A DNA stretch of 34,277 bases from Deltaproteobacteria bacterium (GTDB lineage Bacteria; Desulfobacterota; Desulfobacteria; Desulfobacterales; B30-G6), in assembly GCA_003647375.1 (NCBI GenBank), contig QMMS01000008.1, forward strand, positions 1-34,277, given 5' to 3'. A program made the translations under genes and the position numbers. A model generated the notes under the pieces. The model saw only the letters and a program-made list of their open reading frames with translations, ran no database searches and was not told the DNA's origin. Below are positions 9,981-18,877 of the stretch, piece by piece; position 1 is the first letter of the stretch; each line of letters opens with the position of its first letter.

Positions 9981-11372
9981 ATGAATCCAATGTTTGAACA
10001 GATAGAGTCATTGTTTCACCCCCGTTCGGTGGCCATCGTCGGGCTTCCCAGGGGGTTGAAAACAGGCAAACTGTTTCTTCTGGCGCTTCAGGACCAGAAA
10101 TTTACCGGGGACATCTACCCGGTGAATCCGAATGTCGACGAGATTGACGGCCTCAAAACCTACCCAAGCGTATCGGCCATTCCAGGACCTGTGGATCTGG
10201 CAATTGTGCTGGTACCGAGTCAATATACACTGCCGGTTATCAAGGAATGCGTGGAAAAGGGTGTCAAGGGCGCCATCCTGTTCACGGCTGGATACAGGGA
10301 AACCAATACTCAGGAGGGCATCGATCTTGAAAAGAAGATCGTCGCGATCGCCCGCTCGGGGAGAATGCGGATCATTGGACCGAATGGTATGGGGTTTTAC
10401 GTGCCCCGGTCAGGGTTATCTTTTTTCCCGGAACTTTCCAGGAGACCGGGAAGCGTGGGCATGATATCCCACAGCGGGTCTCTGACCAATATTTTAGGGC
10501 GCATGGCATCGGAAAAGGGCATTTATTTCAGCAAAGTGGTGAGTATTGGCAATGCGTGTGATCTCGCCGTAACAGACTTTCTGGATTACTTTAAAGTTGA
10601 CGAAGAGACGGCTGTCATCGGGGGCTATATAGAGGGTATCCCCAATGGCCCGGCATTTTTAAACGCTCTCAAAAGTACTTCTCTGAAAAAGCCGGTTATC
10701 CTCTGGAAGGTAGGCATGACACCGGAAGGATCCCGGGCGGCAACGTCTCATACCGGTGCATTGGCCGGTTCAAGAGAAATCTGGCAGGCTGTGATTCGGC
10801 AGGGGGGAGCGGTTTCGGTTTCCGGGTTCGAGGCTTATCTGGACGCGCTCATGGCATTTTCACTCCTGCCTTCACAGGTCGGGGATCGACTGGCTATTCT
10901 TTCCGGTCCGGGCGGGCTGGCTGTATCCGCTTCCGAAGCCTGTGGAAAAGAGGGGCTTAAACTGGCCGAACTGCTGCCTGAAACGAAGAAAACGCTGAAG
11001 GGAATAATTCCGCCCACCGGCACGAGTTATAAAAATCCGGTGGATGTGGGACTCATGGCCTCCCTGGATATCGATATCTATATCAATGCTGCCCGGAAAA
11101 TCGCCGGGGACCCGGGTGTAGATGCCCTGGTCGTTATTGGTGCAGGCCTGACGCCCGAAACAAATGAAGCCTATACCTCGGGACTCATCCAGGCCCAAAT
11201 GGAAAGCGGCAAGCCATTTCTGCTGGTAAAGATACCCGGTTTTGACAAGGATCTGGCCAAACAATTCTGCGAGTCGGGCCTCCCCTTTTTCGATTCGGCC
11301 GAGCGTGCCATGCGGACCTACGCGTCCGTGAAGCGATACCGGGGCTGGCAGGAAAAACAGATAAAATCATGA
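9981..11372 (+). CDS. NDP-forming acyl-CoA synthetase, alpha-type subunit
   Basis: The 463-residue protein has the CoA-binding Rossmann domain (from about residue 10, SVAIVG) and two succinyl-CoA-ligase-like domains. The phosphorylated histidine is His257 in ATSHTGALAGS, the position known for ADP-forming acetyl-CoA synthetases. GMISHSGSLTN matches the second signature. The ATP-grasp (beta) domain is not fused, so it needs a separate subunit not found in this window. The role is interconversion of an acyl-CoA and acid with ATP; the substrate is unknown. There is no Shine-Dalgarno, and the A/C-only heptamer tract lies directly upstream. The stop overlaps the next start by ATGA. Confidence 0.9.
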   Translation: MNPMFEQIESLFHPRSVAIVGLPRGLKTGKLFLLALQDQKFTGDIYPVNPNVDEIDGLKTYPSVSAIPGPVDLAIVLVPSQYTLPVIKECVEKGVKGAILFTAGYRETNTQEGIDLEKKIVAIARSGRMRIIGPNGMGFYVPRSGLSFFPELSRRPGSVGMISHSGSLTNILGRMASEKGIYFSKVVSIGNACDLAVTDFLDYFKVDEETAVIGGYIEGIPNGPAFLNALKSTSLKKPVILWKVGMTPEGSRAATSHTGALAGSREIWQAVIRQGGAVSVSGFEAYLDALMAFSLLPSQVGDRLAILSGPGGLAVSASEACGKEGLKLAELLPETKKTLKGIIPPTGTSYKNPVDVGLMASLDIDIYINAARKIAGDPGVDALVVIGAGLTPETNEAYTSGLIQAQMESGKPFLLVKIPGFDKDLAKQFCESGLPFFDSAERAMRTYASVKRYRGWQEKQIKS

Positions 11373-11631
11373 ACATTGCCATAGTGTTGTGCGCAGGTTT
11401 TGCCACCCGGATGTACCCGCTTACAAAAGCGTTTCCCAAACCGCTGTTGAAAGTGGCCGGCAGGCCGGTCATCGACTATCTAATGGATCAACTCGTCGAA
11501 CTTCCCGATCTCCATGCGATATATCTTGTCAGCAATGAAAATTTTTATCCTCACTTTACCGAGTGGAAGCGATCTTGGGAATATAATGAGAGATTGCGTT
11601 GCCCCGTGTTTGAGCTGCTGAATGACGGGTT
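11369..11631 (+). pseudogene. Nucleotidyltransferase, truncated after ~87 residues
   Basis: The start overlaps the preceding stop (ATGA), so this was the last gene of that operon. The N-terminus is a sugar-phosphate nucleotidyltransferase: LCAGFATRMYPLT (glycine-rich NTP loop), PKPLLKVAGRPVIDYL, and then FTEWKRSW to ELLNDG. Family members are about 230-250 residues and continue after this Asn-Asp-Gly. Here the similarity stops and the frame closes at 11650 after a few unrelated codons. At the break point the minus strand carries the beginning of a second, similar gene. The missing C-terminal part is not in the window. Confidence 0.75.
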
Positions 11632-11722
11632 TCCCTGCCACGGGCAGTAAATGCTTAGGGTAATCACGTGTCAATGGATACAAGCGGGTTGCAAAACCGG
11701 CACAAAGCAATATGGCAAACAA
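11626..11722 (-). pseudogene. Start of a second nucleotidyltransferase, inverted and truncated
   Basis: Reading the minus strand from a TTG at 11722, preceded by AAGGAGA, gives FAILLCAGFATRLYPLTRDYPKHLLPVAGKPVI. This is again the NTP-binding N-terminus of a nucleotidyltransferase, similar but not identical to the plus-strand gene. After about 34 residues it runs into the antisense of the plus-strand gene. The two coding segments share the few bases GACGGG/CCCGTC at the joint. It therefore looks like a real gene start whose body has been removed by an inversion, or an assembly chimera. Confidence 0.7.
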
Positions 11723-12115
11723 TAAAAATCTCCTTAAGAAAGTGTAGAAACATTAAACCGGCCATCCGCAAAACTCAAGCCGAGTTGTCTTGGCGGTCTG
11801 CGGAAGTTCGCTTTAAAGCCGGCCAAAACTCGCTCCTAAGTCCATTGATTCGTAAATACGGTCACGTATTTATTCACTCAGGACTAAGTGCTGAGTGAGC
11901 AATCGCCTTGAACTATTTTCGCAAAATACGTCACAATAATTGCGAATCGAAGCACTAAGGCGCCGTAAGGCCCGCCGCTGCCGATCGTATTTAAATATGT
12001 TTATCGGAAGAATTCTATTTTATCAAGTTTAAGCTGAGACGCGGATAATAGTTTGACCATTGTAATAGCTTGCTGATAATATACTTTTTACCTCCAAAAG
12101 ATAAGGAATTACGCT
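11723..12115. other. Gene-free region between the inverted fragment and fabH
   Basis: No coding region is supported. Two perfect 7-bp hairpins lie next to each other: AAATACG/CGTATTT (11854-11860, 11865-11871) and CACTCAG/CTGAGTG (about 11876-11898). The left part should contain the promoter of the inverted nucleotidyltransferase. The right end contains a possible fabH promoter. Confidence 0.4.
12053..12082 (+). promoter_or_regulatory. Possible sigma-70 promoter for the fabH-like gene
   Basis: TTGACC at 12053-12058 and TAATAT at 12077-12082 are separated by 18 nt. AAGGA at 12103-12107 then stands 8 nt before the ATG at 12116. The match is good but unverified. Confidence 0.45.
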
Positions 12116-13123
12116 ATGAAACGATCGATTATAAAGAGTACCGGCAGGTATGTACCTGATAGACATGTCGCAAACGAAGAGTTAAGCGAATTAATGGAAA
12201 CATCAAATGAGTGGATTGTGCAACGCACGGGCATTGAAGCCAGATACTGGGTTAGAGAAGGTGAGGATGTCGGGACATCGGATCTTGCGTATGAGGCTTC
12301 AGTAATCGCACTGGAAAGAGCGGGCTGGAATCCCGAGGACCTGGATTTAATTGTATTTGCAACCATGACGCCCGACGTGAACGTGCCGGGCTCCGGGGCA
12401 CTTCTGCAAAACCGACTGGGCGCGAAAAACGTACCTGCTCTCGATATCCGTCAGCAATGCACCGGGTTTCTGCATGGATTGGAAGTCTGTGATGCCTATG
12501 TCAGAAGCGAAAAAGCACGGAAAATTCTTCTGGTAGGTGCTGAATATCAAAGCCGGTATTTGGAGTTGACAACCGAAAACCGTGATACAGCGGTGATTTT
12601 TGCAGATGGTGCCGGTGCTGTTTGCATTGAAGCCGTTGAAACCAGCAAGGAAGTTGGCATCATAACATCGATTCTCCATGCAGATGGAAAATATTCAGGG
12701 GCATTGCGTTTTGGATTACCTGCTCGAAAATCCGGGCAGGCAATCAGCCCAACTGTAATAAAAAACAAGGAACATTTTCCTTATATGGATGGTAAGACAG
12801 TATTCAAACTGGCTGTGACTCTTCTGCCAAAGGTAACAGAGGAACTGTTGGCAAAAGCAAATATAAAAATTGACGACCTGGATATGGTTATTCCCCATCA
12901 GGCAAATCTGAGAATAAACGAAGCTTTCCGGAAACGGATAAATATCCCGGAAGAAAAAATGTATAACAATATTCAACGGTATGGAAATACAACTGCGGCA
13001 ACCCTTCCTATCGCACTTGATGAACTCCTGGAAAAAAACATGCTGAAACCAAAGGACACCATCATGTTCATTGGTTTAGGAGCGGGATTAACCTGGGGTG
13101 GTGTGATCTATAAATTGATATAG
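12116..13123 (+). CDS. fabH: 3-oxoacyl-ACP synthase III (FabH-like)
   Basis: FabH-type ketosynthases start fatty-acid or related chains by condensing an acyl-CoA with malonyl-ACP. The 335-residue protein keeps the Cys-His-Asn triad: Cys115 in RQQCTGFLHGLE, His260 in IPHQANLRI, Asn290 in YGNTTAATLP. The C-terminal GLGAGLTWGG loop is also typical. It stands alone on the plus strand, convergent with the envelope/lipid group downstream. Because FabZ and acyltransferase homologues lie nearby, it may serve a specialised lipid pathway rather than housekeeping synthesis; that is inference. Primer specificity cannot be read from the sequence. Confidence 0.92.
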   Translation: MKRSIIKSTGRYVPDRHVANEELSELMETSNEWIVQRTGIEARYWVREGEDVGTSDLAYEASVIALERAGWNPEDLDLIVFATMTPDVNVPGSGALLQNRLGAKNVPALDIRQQCTGFLHGLEVCDAYVRSEKARKILLVGAEYQSRYLELTTENRDTAVIFADGAGAVCIEAVETSKEVGIITSILHADGKYSGALRFGLPARKSGQAISPTVIKNKEHFPYMDGKTVFKLAVTLLPKVTEELLAKANIKIDDLDMVIPHQANLRINEAFRKRINIPEEKMYNNIQRYGNTTAATLPIALDELLEKNMLKPKDTIMFIGLGAGLTWGGVIYKLI

Positions 13124-13138
13124 CCTCTGGGTAGGAAA

Positions 13139-13435
13139 TCACGCAACATCCGGGGGATCTAGATTCTCTTTTTTTGAGACGCATTTTTTTTCCTGGATGT
13201 CGTCTTTGAGGAATTCGTAGAGGCTGCCGGTGTAGGCACACTGAATGATCTCTTCGATTTTCTTGACGAGATACGCTCTGGTTTCAGGTTCGCCGTCCAG
13301 CTTGAGCCGGAAGGCGATGATTCGCTGGAGGTTCAGATCCTGTTTGTCTTTTTCAGGAACCAGCAGCATTACTCTTTTCAGAATGGCATGCAAGGCGTCG
13401 TCGCGGTCTTCGATGTTAATGATATCTGCGGTCAT
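13139..13435 (-). CDS. Conserved-looking hypothetical protein, 98 residues
   Basis: I do not recognise a family. The product is acidic and helical in pattern (MTADIINIEDRDDALHAILKRVM..., then KKIEEIIQCAYTGSLYEFLKDD), soluble, and has no signal peptide. I chose the ATG at 13435 because GGAG stands 5 nt upstream; a GTG at 13474 has no ribosome site. It follows the CsgG-like gene by 45 nt on the same strand and is probably co-transcribed. Its stop lies 15 nt from the end of the convergent fabH gene. Confidence 0.65.
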   Translation of the reverse strand: MTADIINIEDRDDALHAILKRVMLLVPEKDKQDLNLQRIIAFRLKLDGEPETRAYLVKKIEEIIQCAYTGSLYEFLKDDIQEKKCVSKKENLDPPDVA

Positions 13436-13480
13436 TGTTTCTCCATCCAATATTCTTAAATTTGAAACGCTCACTTTAGG

Positions 13481-14803
13481 TTAGAGACTACCGGCCAACA
13501 TGGCAGCCTCACTGTAGGGTGCAATGGACATGGCCTTTTGTTTGTACTGGTCGGCCAACACGACGTTGCTGGAAAGGTCCATATTCACCTTGGCTATTTT
13601 GTAGTACATCATGGCTTTGTAATCAATTTCCCGGCTGATTGCCGCGGCCGATTCATAGGCGTTTTGGGCGATGGCCGCGACTTTTCGCTTGGCACGATTG
13701 CTGGTTGTTTGGAGGCCGTAATTGTAGTTGATGTCACCCTGGAATTCATAGGCTTCCAGATATTTAGGGTTGTAGTAAACTGCCTTGGCCAAATACTTGT
13801 TGGCTTTGCCGACGTCATTACCTGCAGCGGTACCCTTTGCATAATAGAAGAAGACTTCCGGTGACGTGGGGTTCCTAGCGTAGACGGGCTTCAGTTTCTG
13901 GAAAAGCATCTTGTAGTTGGTTTTCCATTGAGGGTTGTTGGCTTCTCTCATCTGTCGAATTTCTTCGATCAGCGGGTCGAACTCGGCCAGTTCCCCATAG
14001 GAAGCGGTGGCTGATGGCGTCGTGTATTTGCCGATGGGTCTGGGACCCCGGGAAATGCTCTTAACCATTTGACCGTAGGCGATGGCACCGGGATTTTTTT
14101 CCTTGTCTATGTTGGCGTTGGCGATATTCTTACGGACCCGGGTGATCTTCACTTTTCCGGTTTCAAGCGTTTCAACGTCCAGGACTTCTCCGGTTTTAGG
14201 ATGTTTGATGATGTTTCCTTCTTTGTAGACGACAAACTGCATACCAACCTTGACACCGGCCCGTTTGCCCAGGTCTATGGAAACCTTGTCGCCCTTGCGC
14301 ATGACGATGTATCCTTCGAGGGGGAAGTCCTTGATGATTTTTTGGGCCATCTGAATCACAAGAGCTTCCAGGCCTGCCGTTGAAGTGCTCTTGACACTTT
14401 CCGCCGCGATAATGGAACCGTTTGACACGTCGATGATTCTGGCATTGGCCTCGATGATATTCTGGAAATGGAGCACAGCACCGCTGATGATAATTTTGAC
14501 ACCCAGTATTTGTCCAAGCTCTGAAATACTCTTGTTATCCACAACGCCGGACATGGCCAGTTGATGCTCGGTGAGAATCTTTTGCAGGAGGCGACGTTCG
14601 ACCACATCAAATCGTCCGTCCTTTACCAGCGCGGTAATCAACCATTCCGCAACAATGGCTCCCATGTCGGCGTCTTGATACTTTTTCCCCTGTATTTGAA
14701 AATCGAGAACCGCGATTTTATTTTTTTTGAGGTCCGCTGCAGCCGTAGCGGCCGTAAAAATCAGAATCAGTACAAGACTGATGACACCAACAATCTTTTT
14801 CAT
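13481..14803 (-). CDS. Secreted CsgG-like protein with C-terminal repeat region
   Basis: The 440-residue protein begins with a Sec signal peptide (MKKIVGVISLVLILIFTAAT...). It is followed by a CsgG-family domain (about residues 30-200): KIAVLDFQI, then VAEWLITALVKDGRFDVVERRLLQKILTEHQLAMSG and GVKIIISGAV. No lipobox Cys is seen, unlike curli CsgG. A TPR-like helical region follows (about 330-440: VFFYYAKGTA..., NPKYLEAYEFQGDINYN). CsgG-domain proteins form outer-membrane secretion pores or periplasmic envelope factors; no curli genes are nearby, so the role is unknown. ATG at 14803 is preferred; in-frame GTGs lie just upstream. Confidence 0.8.
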   Translation of the reverse strand: MKKIVGVISLVLILIFTAATAAADLKKNKIAVLDFQIQGKKYQDADMGAIVAEWLITALVKDGRFDVVERRLLQKILTEHQLAMSGVVDNKSISELGQILGVKIIISGAVLHFQNIIEANARIIDVSNGSIIAAESVKSTSTAGLEALVIQMAQKIIKDFPLEGYIVMRKGDKVSIDLGKRAGVKVGMQFVVYKEGNIIKHPKTGEVLDVETLETGKVKITRVRKNIANANIDKEKNPGAIAYGQMVKSISRGPRPIGKYTTPSATASYGELAEFDPLIEEIRQMREANNPQWKTNYKMLFQKLKPVYARNPTSPEVFFYYAKGTAAGNDVGKANKYLAKAVYYNPKYLEAYEFQGDINYNYGLQTTSNRAKRKVAAIAQNAYESAAAISREIDYKAMMYYKIAKVNMDLSSNVVLADQYKQKAMSIAPYSEAAMLAGSL

Positions 14804-14894
14804 ATTCACCACCACTATTTTTTTACGTCATTTAAAACCTGGTCCTTAGGGCCAGGTCAGAGATATTTGGCTGTACCGATGGCGGTAGTTACTT

Positions 14895-15081
14895 AAATCC
14901 GAAGCACGAAATTCGAAATCCTAAACGGTTCGGCAGGCTTACCGCCCTGAGCAACGTCAAGGGGCAATACCGAATGATCAAAACAAGACCTTTGAGATAC
15001 AAGTTCAAGCACTATGTTTGAGTCATTTGAGCCTTTGAGGTTTGGATTTGTTTCGTATTTCGATATTCGGATTTAGAATTT
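14895..15081. repeat. Inverted pair of 7-nt-period tracts
   Basis: The left arm (14895-14929) reads AAATCCG, AAGCACG, AAATTCG, AAATCCT, AAACGGT. The right arm (15038-15079) reads in 7-nt steps AGGTTTG, GATTTGT, TTCGTAT, TTCGATA, TTCGGAT, TTAGAAT, roughly the reverse complement pattern. Together they can fold into a long imperfect hairpin around a ~110-nt middle. No gene lies in this 350-nt gap. Confidence 0.6.
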
Positions 15082-15153
15082 ATCACACGCTGAATGTGTA
15101 TAACATTACGCTTATAGGGTTAAATCAGTGCCGGGCCCTTTAGACCCTGGTAT

Positions 15154-16275
15154 CTACTCGAGTAAGAGTGTTACACTGTTTGCAGCAATATCGGTTACGG
15201 AAATCATTTTACCCGCTACTGTTTTTCCATCAATCAGTTCACTGAACGTATCGGAATTTCCCTTATACAGGACCGTCAGCCCGAGCGTTCCGCCGCCAAA
15301 TGCTTTCTTGGTGACGGAAACAACATTGGGAAAATCTACCAGAAATGCCCGAACCGATTTCTGGGTCTTGAAATTCGGGACGTTATTTACCGTAACATCG
15401 AGTGAGAAACCGTTGTTGATCATATCCTGGAAGGTCGCCACAATGGTCTCGAAAAGTTTTCTATCCATTAATTGTTCAGCAGCTTTCTGAGAAGCATTGG
15501 CCATGGCCACTTTTTTTGACACATGATAGGCGGCACCGGAAGCGGAACTCAAGGCCACAACTCTGGCGTTGGTACAGTTGATGACCTTTGCTGAAATGCC
15601 GGCCTGTCCCGAAATCATTCCTGATTCGCTGAGAAGTTTGGTTTCCTTCAAGCTTTTTGTGACAGAGCCCACAATGACGTAATCAGCGCCGTTTTTAGCG
15701 CCTATCTGAGCCGCGGCACCCGGGTCACCCTGGACGGCTCGGTTAATCAACCCCTCTTCCATTTTAAGGCGCGCTGCAACAGACGCCGCATCGACAAGAT
15801 CGAACGATTTGTCTTTTAAGAAGGCTATAATCGTATTTTCAGCTGTTTTTCCATCGACTTCCCGGATTAAAACCATCATGCGGGGTTTGTCCATGGATTC
15901 CAGAAGAATTTTGAGCGCGGCCAGATCTGTTTTGATGCTTGCAAGGGAGACCAGCGCGTTGATTCGAATAACGATGGACCCATCCGATTCTGTTTGTTCC
16001 TTCAGAATGTCGTATTGTTTGACCGAGCCGATGGTTTTGGATAGAATAATATCTTTTTGGAGCTCAAAATTAGTGATTTCCGTATGGGAGATGAGAACTG
16101 TTCCGATACCTTTTTCAACGGCATTTCGTTTTGCTTTGAGTAGGGCATCTTTTCTTGATATGCCAAAGCCTTCCGCCTGGACTGTGATATCGTTGTCCGG
16201 TGTCTGTGCCGTCAGAGGTGCTCCCGAAAAGCACAAGAGTAGTCCCGAGACGATAACGATGGCTTTCAGATTCAT
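15154..16275 (-). CDS. Secreted LPP20/FlgT-like protein
   Basis: The 373-residue protein has a signal peptide (MNLKAIVIVSGLLLCFSGAPLTAQ). An N-terminal domain follows with the LPP20/FlgT pattern: EGFGISRKDALLKAKRNAVEKGIGT, then a beta-rich INALVSL segment. The middle (about 125-260) resembles a CsgG/LpoB-like sensor fold (DYVIVGSVTKSL). GGAGG stands 6 nt before the ATG, and a 9+9 bp palindrome lies just upstream. It probably works in the periplasm or at the outer membrane, perhaps with the CsgG-like protein encoded next. No flagellar genes are seen. Confidence 0.75.
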   Translation of the reverse strand: MNLKAIVIVSGLLLCFSGAPLTAQTPDNDITVQAEGFGISRKDALLKAKRNAVEKGIGTVLISHTEITNFELQKDIILSKTIGSVKQYDILKEQTESDGSIVIRINALVSLASIKTDLAALKILLESMDKPRMMVLIREVDGKTAENTIIAFLKDKSFDLVDAASVAARLKMEEGLINRAVQGDPGAAAQIGAKNGADYVIVGSVTKSLKETKLLSESGMISGQAGISAKVINCTNARVVALSSASGAAYHVSKKVAMANASQKAAEQLMDRKLFETIVATFQDMINNGFSLDVTVNNVPNFKTQKSVRAFLVDFPNVVSVTKKAFGGGTLGLTVLYKGNSDTFSELIDGKTVAGKMISVTDIAANSVTLLLE

Positions 16276-16287
16276 TCATAACCTCCA

Positions 16288-16308
16288 TAAAATCGTTATA
16301 CGATTTTA
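16288..16308. repeat. Palindrome copy 1 (TAAAATCGT-N3-ACGATTTTA)
   Basis: Arms TAAAATCGT (16288-16296) and ACGATTTTA (16300-16308) pair perfectly around TAT. On the minus strand it ends right at the GGAGG ribosome site of the LPP20-like gene. Copies 2 and 3 are at 20300 and 25210. Confidence 0.75.
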
Positions 16309-16333
16309 TTATAGCACTGATTCTCTGGATTGA

Positions 16334-16807
16334 TCAAGTAGCTCTAGCGAGAGAAAGGATTCCTTTGGTGATAATCTTCTCGGACACTGTTCCCGTCACG
16401 CTGAAGCGATAAAGATTTCCAAATTTCTTCTTGAGTGTCGATGTCATCCTCAGGGTGGATCCGGGTGTTACCGGAATCAGGAATTTCATGTCAATCGTTG
16501 TCAGAACAAAACCAGTCGGGGAATTTTGTACGGAGGATTTTTTTTCTCTGAGAGTGAGGCCCATCAACAGACCGCTTGTCTGGGCAAGAGCCTCAATAAT
16601 CAGGACACCTGGCATCACCGGATTGCCGGGAAAGTGACCCCTGAAAAAGACTTCCTGGGACGAAACATACCTTTCCGTGACGATAGAAGTCCCGGCGTTT
16701 AATTCAAGGATTTTGTCCACAAAGAGAAATGGTGGTCTGTGGGGCAGTATCTGTTGAATCAAAGACAATTTGTCGAGTTCTTCCCGGCTCATACAACCAA
16801 AGCTCAT
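16334..16807 (-). CDS. fabZ: 3-hydroxyacyl-ACP dehydratase (FabZ-like)
   Basis: A hotdog-fold dehydratase that removes water from 3-hydroxyacyl-ACP. The 157-residue protein has LPHRPPFLFVDKILEL, and the active-site His58 in FFRGHFPGNPVMPGV with Glu72 in IIEALAQ. The start is uncertain: ATG at 16807 or 16792, neither with a clear Shine-Dalgarno. It lies between the acyltransferase and the LPP20-like gene on the same strand. The context of acyltransferase, LolA-like and LpxL-like genes suggests a specialised envelope lipid rather than housekeeping synthesis; this is inferred. Confidence 0.9.
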   Translation of the reverse strand: MSFGCMSREELDKLSLIQQILPHRPPFLFVDKILELNAGTSIVTERYVSSQEVFFRGHFPGNPVMPGVLIIEALAQTSGLLMGLTLREKKSSVQNSPTGFVLTTIDMKFLIPVTPGSTLRMTSTLKKKFGNLYRFSVTGTVSEKIITKGILSLARAT

Positions 16808-16861
16808 ATAAATATAGCCAATCCTACAGGCATCTTACGCGGACCCTACCCACGGTGTTGT

Positions 16862-17014
16862 TGGGTTCATAGGTTATTTGAGTTTATTGTGTTCGTTGAG
16901 TTTCTTGAGCTGTCAATCAGGAGCGTGTTGTCGGCTGACACTTAACGGCACTATTATACCGGTTGCTCTGAGCAACCCAATAAACTCAAATAACCTATTA
17001 AACCCAATAAACTC
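16862..17014. repeat. Inverted pair of 9-nt-period tracts, first copy
   Basis: Left arm nonamers include GAGTTTATT (16880), GTGTTCGTT (16889), GAGTTTCTT (16898) and GAGCTGTCA (16907). The right arm reads AATAAACTC (16979), AAATAACCT (16988), ATTAAACCC (16997), AATAAACTC (17006), the complement pattern. The 19-mer at 16871-16889 is the exact reverse complement of 16978-16996. The right arm overlaps the stop of the acyltransferase gene. Confidence 0.75.
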
Positions 17015-17945
17015 AAAATTTCAGCTTTCGAACAACGTCCTGAATCCTGTTGACCGAAGCTGTTTCCAGCATGTCAATGTGCCGGTCTATCCACCGGATG
17101 CTGCGGGAAAGCATGGTTCCGGGGCCTATTTCAACCAACGTATGGACGTAATTATGTCTCAGTTTTCGAATCAAATCAACCCATAAAACCGGATGACTCA
17201 ACTGCATGGCCATCATGTTTAACAGGTCATCCCTGTCCATAATCTGCTGGGTGGTGGTGTAAGAATAGAGGGGGATTTGAGGAGAGAAAATGATATCTTT
17301 GTCAATTTCTTTCCGTAACAATTTCCCGGCGGCTGCCATAAAACGCGAGTGATACGCCGTGGCGACCGGAAGCCAATCTGTATCAAGAGCTCCTTCACGC
17401 ATGGCTTCCGTCATGACGGCTTCAATTCCAGGCTTCAAACCGGAAATGACAAACTGGCGAGGCGTATTATGGATGGCAATGTCGACGGACCTCACTTTTC
17501 GGGAAATGGCAAGGATCTGCTCATGAGGCAGACCAAAAATGACGGCCATTCCGCCGTCGCAGGCCTGCCCTTCCCTCAGGAGAATTTTCCCGGCTTTTTC
17601 TACAATAGACAGACCGGTCAGAAAATCGAAACAGCCGGCAGCATACGCTGCCGCATAAAATCCGGAGCTGTATCCTGTGCAGAGATCCGGCACAATGTGT
17701 TGCGTTTTGAGGAGGTCGGTAACAATGGCGCTGATGGTGTAGATACCCAACTGGGCATTCAGGTCTTGGGCCAGTGTTTCCTGGGGACCCTCAAAACAGA
17801 GTTTTTGGAGGGAATATCCCAGGAAATTATCCGCCTCTTGGAAACGCTTCCCGGCAAAGGGGTAAGCGTCGCAGAGATCAGCGCCCATGCCGACCTGTTG
17901 CGCTCCCTGGCCGGGATATACGAATCCAACGCTATTTGCTGTCAT
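17013..17945 (-). CDS. Malonyl-CoA:ACP transacylase-like acyltransferase lacking the malonyl-binding Arg
   Basis: The 310-residue protein has the FabD fold. It starts with FVYPGQGAQQVGMG, has the nucleophile motif GYSSG with Ser93 (usually GHSLG), His199 in ATAYHSRFM, HNTPRQFVISG, and EIGPGTML near the end. The helix that in FabD carries Arg117, which binds the malonyl carboxylate (pattern VEMRGK), reads VEKAGK here, so Ala118 replaces the Arg. That argues for a monocarboxylic acyl group (acetyl or fatty acyl) or a different donor. Translation is coupled to the LolA-like gene: the start overlaps its end by 14 nt, with AAGG upstream. It is probably part of a specialised lipid or polyketide-like pathway. 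Confidence 0.85.
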   Translation of the reverse strand: MTANSVGFVYPGQGAQQVGMGADLCDAYPFAGKRFQEADNFLGYSLQKLCFEGPQETLAQDLNAQLGIYTISAIVTDLLKTQHIVPDLCTGYSSGFYAAAYAAGCFDFLTGLSIVEKAGKILLREGQACDGGMAVIFGLPHEQILAISRKVRSVDIAIHNTPRQFVISGLKPGIEAVMTEAMREGALDTDWLPVATAYHSRFMAAAGKLLRKEIDKDIIFSPQIPLYSYTTTQQIMDRDDLLNMMAMQLSHPVLWVDLIRKLRHNYVHTLVEIGPGTMLSRSIRWIDRHIDMLETASVNRIQDVVRKLKF

Positions 17946-18624
17946 GGTAACCTTCAGGGCGATGGGCTTTTTTGTCCGGCAAGGGGATGTCGAAAATACG
18001 GTCAGGCAACGGTTGATTGATGGACGTGAACTGCAAATGGAATGTGGTAAGGTCGTCTTCGGTTTCTTCCAGCTGGATTGTTTCCGGTAGCCATTGCAGT
18101 GTATTGATGGTGGCCTGAATGCTTACAAATGGTGTTCGCCGGCTTTTTTTTAGCGGCGTCAGTCGGAGTTCACAGGTTTCTTTGCAAGGAGTGGTGGCCA
18201 TCTGGATGTCGTATTGATTTTTCAACTGATCGATGGACTGACCGATCCCCATTACCCGTTTGAAAAAAGTGTTTCGTCCCGGCAGATCTTTTTGCCGGTA
18301 GGAGGACGACCCCGGAACGCCCATGATCATCTTCTGGTCTGTAATGAAAACAAGATAGACCTCCGGTACCGTCATTTTCATCAGGAGCTTGCCGTTGTGG
18401 TCAAAAAACAATGTTCCTTCCGACACCTGGGGTTGGTCAAATAGACTGTTTTTCTGAATCTGCTTGAATTCGGCAATAAAGGTTGCAAGTGTCCCCTGCC
18501 GTTCTTTGAGATGCAGCAGCACATCATCCACGGCCCAGGTGGCGGGTTTTTGCGTTTCTGACGAAAACGCCGGCATTGCCGGGTAAAGCAGAAGCAGTGT
18601 CAAGACGATGAAGGTTTTTTTCAT
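17932..18624 (-). CDS. LolA-like periplasmic lipoprotein/lipid carrier
   Basis: The 230-residue protein has a signal peptide (MKKTFIVLTLLLLYPAMPAFSS). It is followed by the LolA pattern: LKERQGTLATFIAEFKQIQKN, then a beta-barrel with EGTLFFDHNGKLLMKM and VFITDQKMIMGVPG. LolA proteins shuttle lipoproteins or other lipids across the periplasm. A paralogue sitting with FabZ and acyltransferase genes is typical of aryl-polyene-like or unusual-lipid clusters, where it helps deliver the product to the outer membrane. That assignment is inferred. It overlaps the downstream acyltransferase gene. Confidence 0.82.
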   Translation of the reverse strand: MKKTFIVLTLLLLYPAMPAFSSETQKPATWAVDDVLLHLKERQGTLATFIAEFKQIQKNSLFDQPQVSEGTLFFDHNGKLLMKMTVPEVYLVFITDQKMIMGVPGSSSYRQKDLPGRNTFFKRVMGIGQSIDQLKNQYDIQMATTPCKETCELRLTPLKKSRRTPFVSIQATINTLQWLPETIQLEETEDDLTTFHLQFTSINQPLPDRIFDIPLPDKKAHRPEGYHDSK

Positions 18625-18677
18625 AATGTATTCAACCTAACTTTAGATGCTTGGATGTCTGAAAGCTGTTGTCATTT

Positions 18678-18752
18678 GCACTGCGTGCATCATTGATAGT
18701 CACTTACCCTGCGGGTGTCATTAGCCCTTCGGGCGACATTAGCGCTGCGCGC
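18678..18752. repeat. Array B of mini-hairpins, 18-nt period
   Basis: Four 11-nt hairpins stand at 18678 (GCAC-TGC-GTGC), 18706 (ACCC-TGC-GGGT), 18724 (GCCC-TTC-GGGC) and 18742 (GCGC-TGC-GCGC), with spacers near GTCATTA. The spacings of 28, 18, 18 nt match array A, including the one long step. A decayed unit may precede at about 18664. Confidence 0.75.
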
Positions 18753-18783
18753 GTCATTTTTAGTAGCCCATGGCTTAGGGCTT

Positions 18784-18804
18784 ACCTAACACTTAAAACT
18801 TAAA
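18784..18804. repeat. 7-nt-period tract after array B
   Basis: ACCTAAC, ACTTAAA, ACTTAAA in exact register, followed by ACGGTCT. It lies at the same distance class after array B as the tract at 7390 after array A, so array plus tract behave as one composite element. Confidence 0.6.
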
Positions 18805-18877
18805 ACGGTCTATAAAGATGCCAAGCTAATGACAATGTTTTCCCCTTGAAAGCTCGAACCCTATATATCTGGTTACT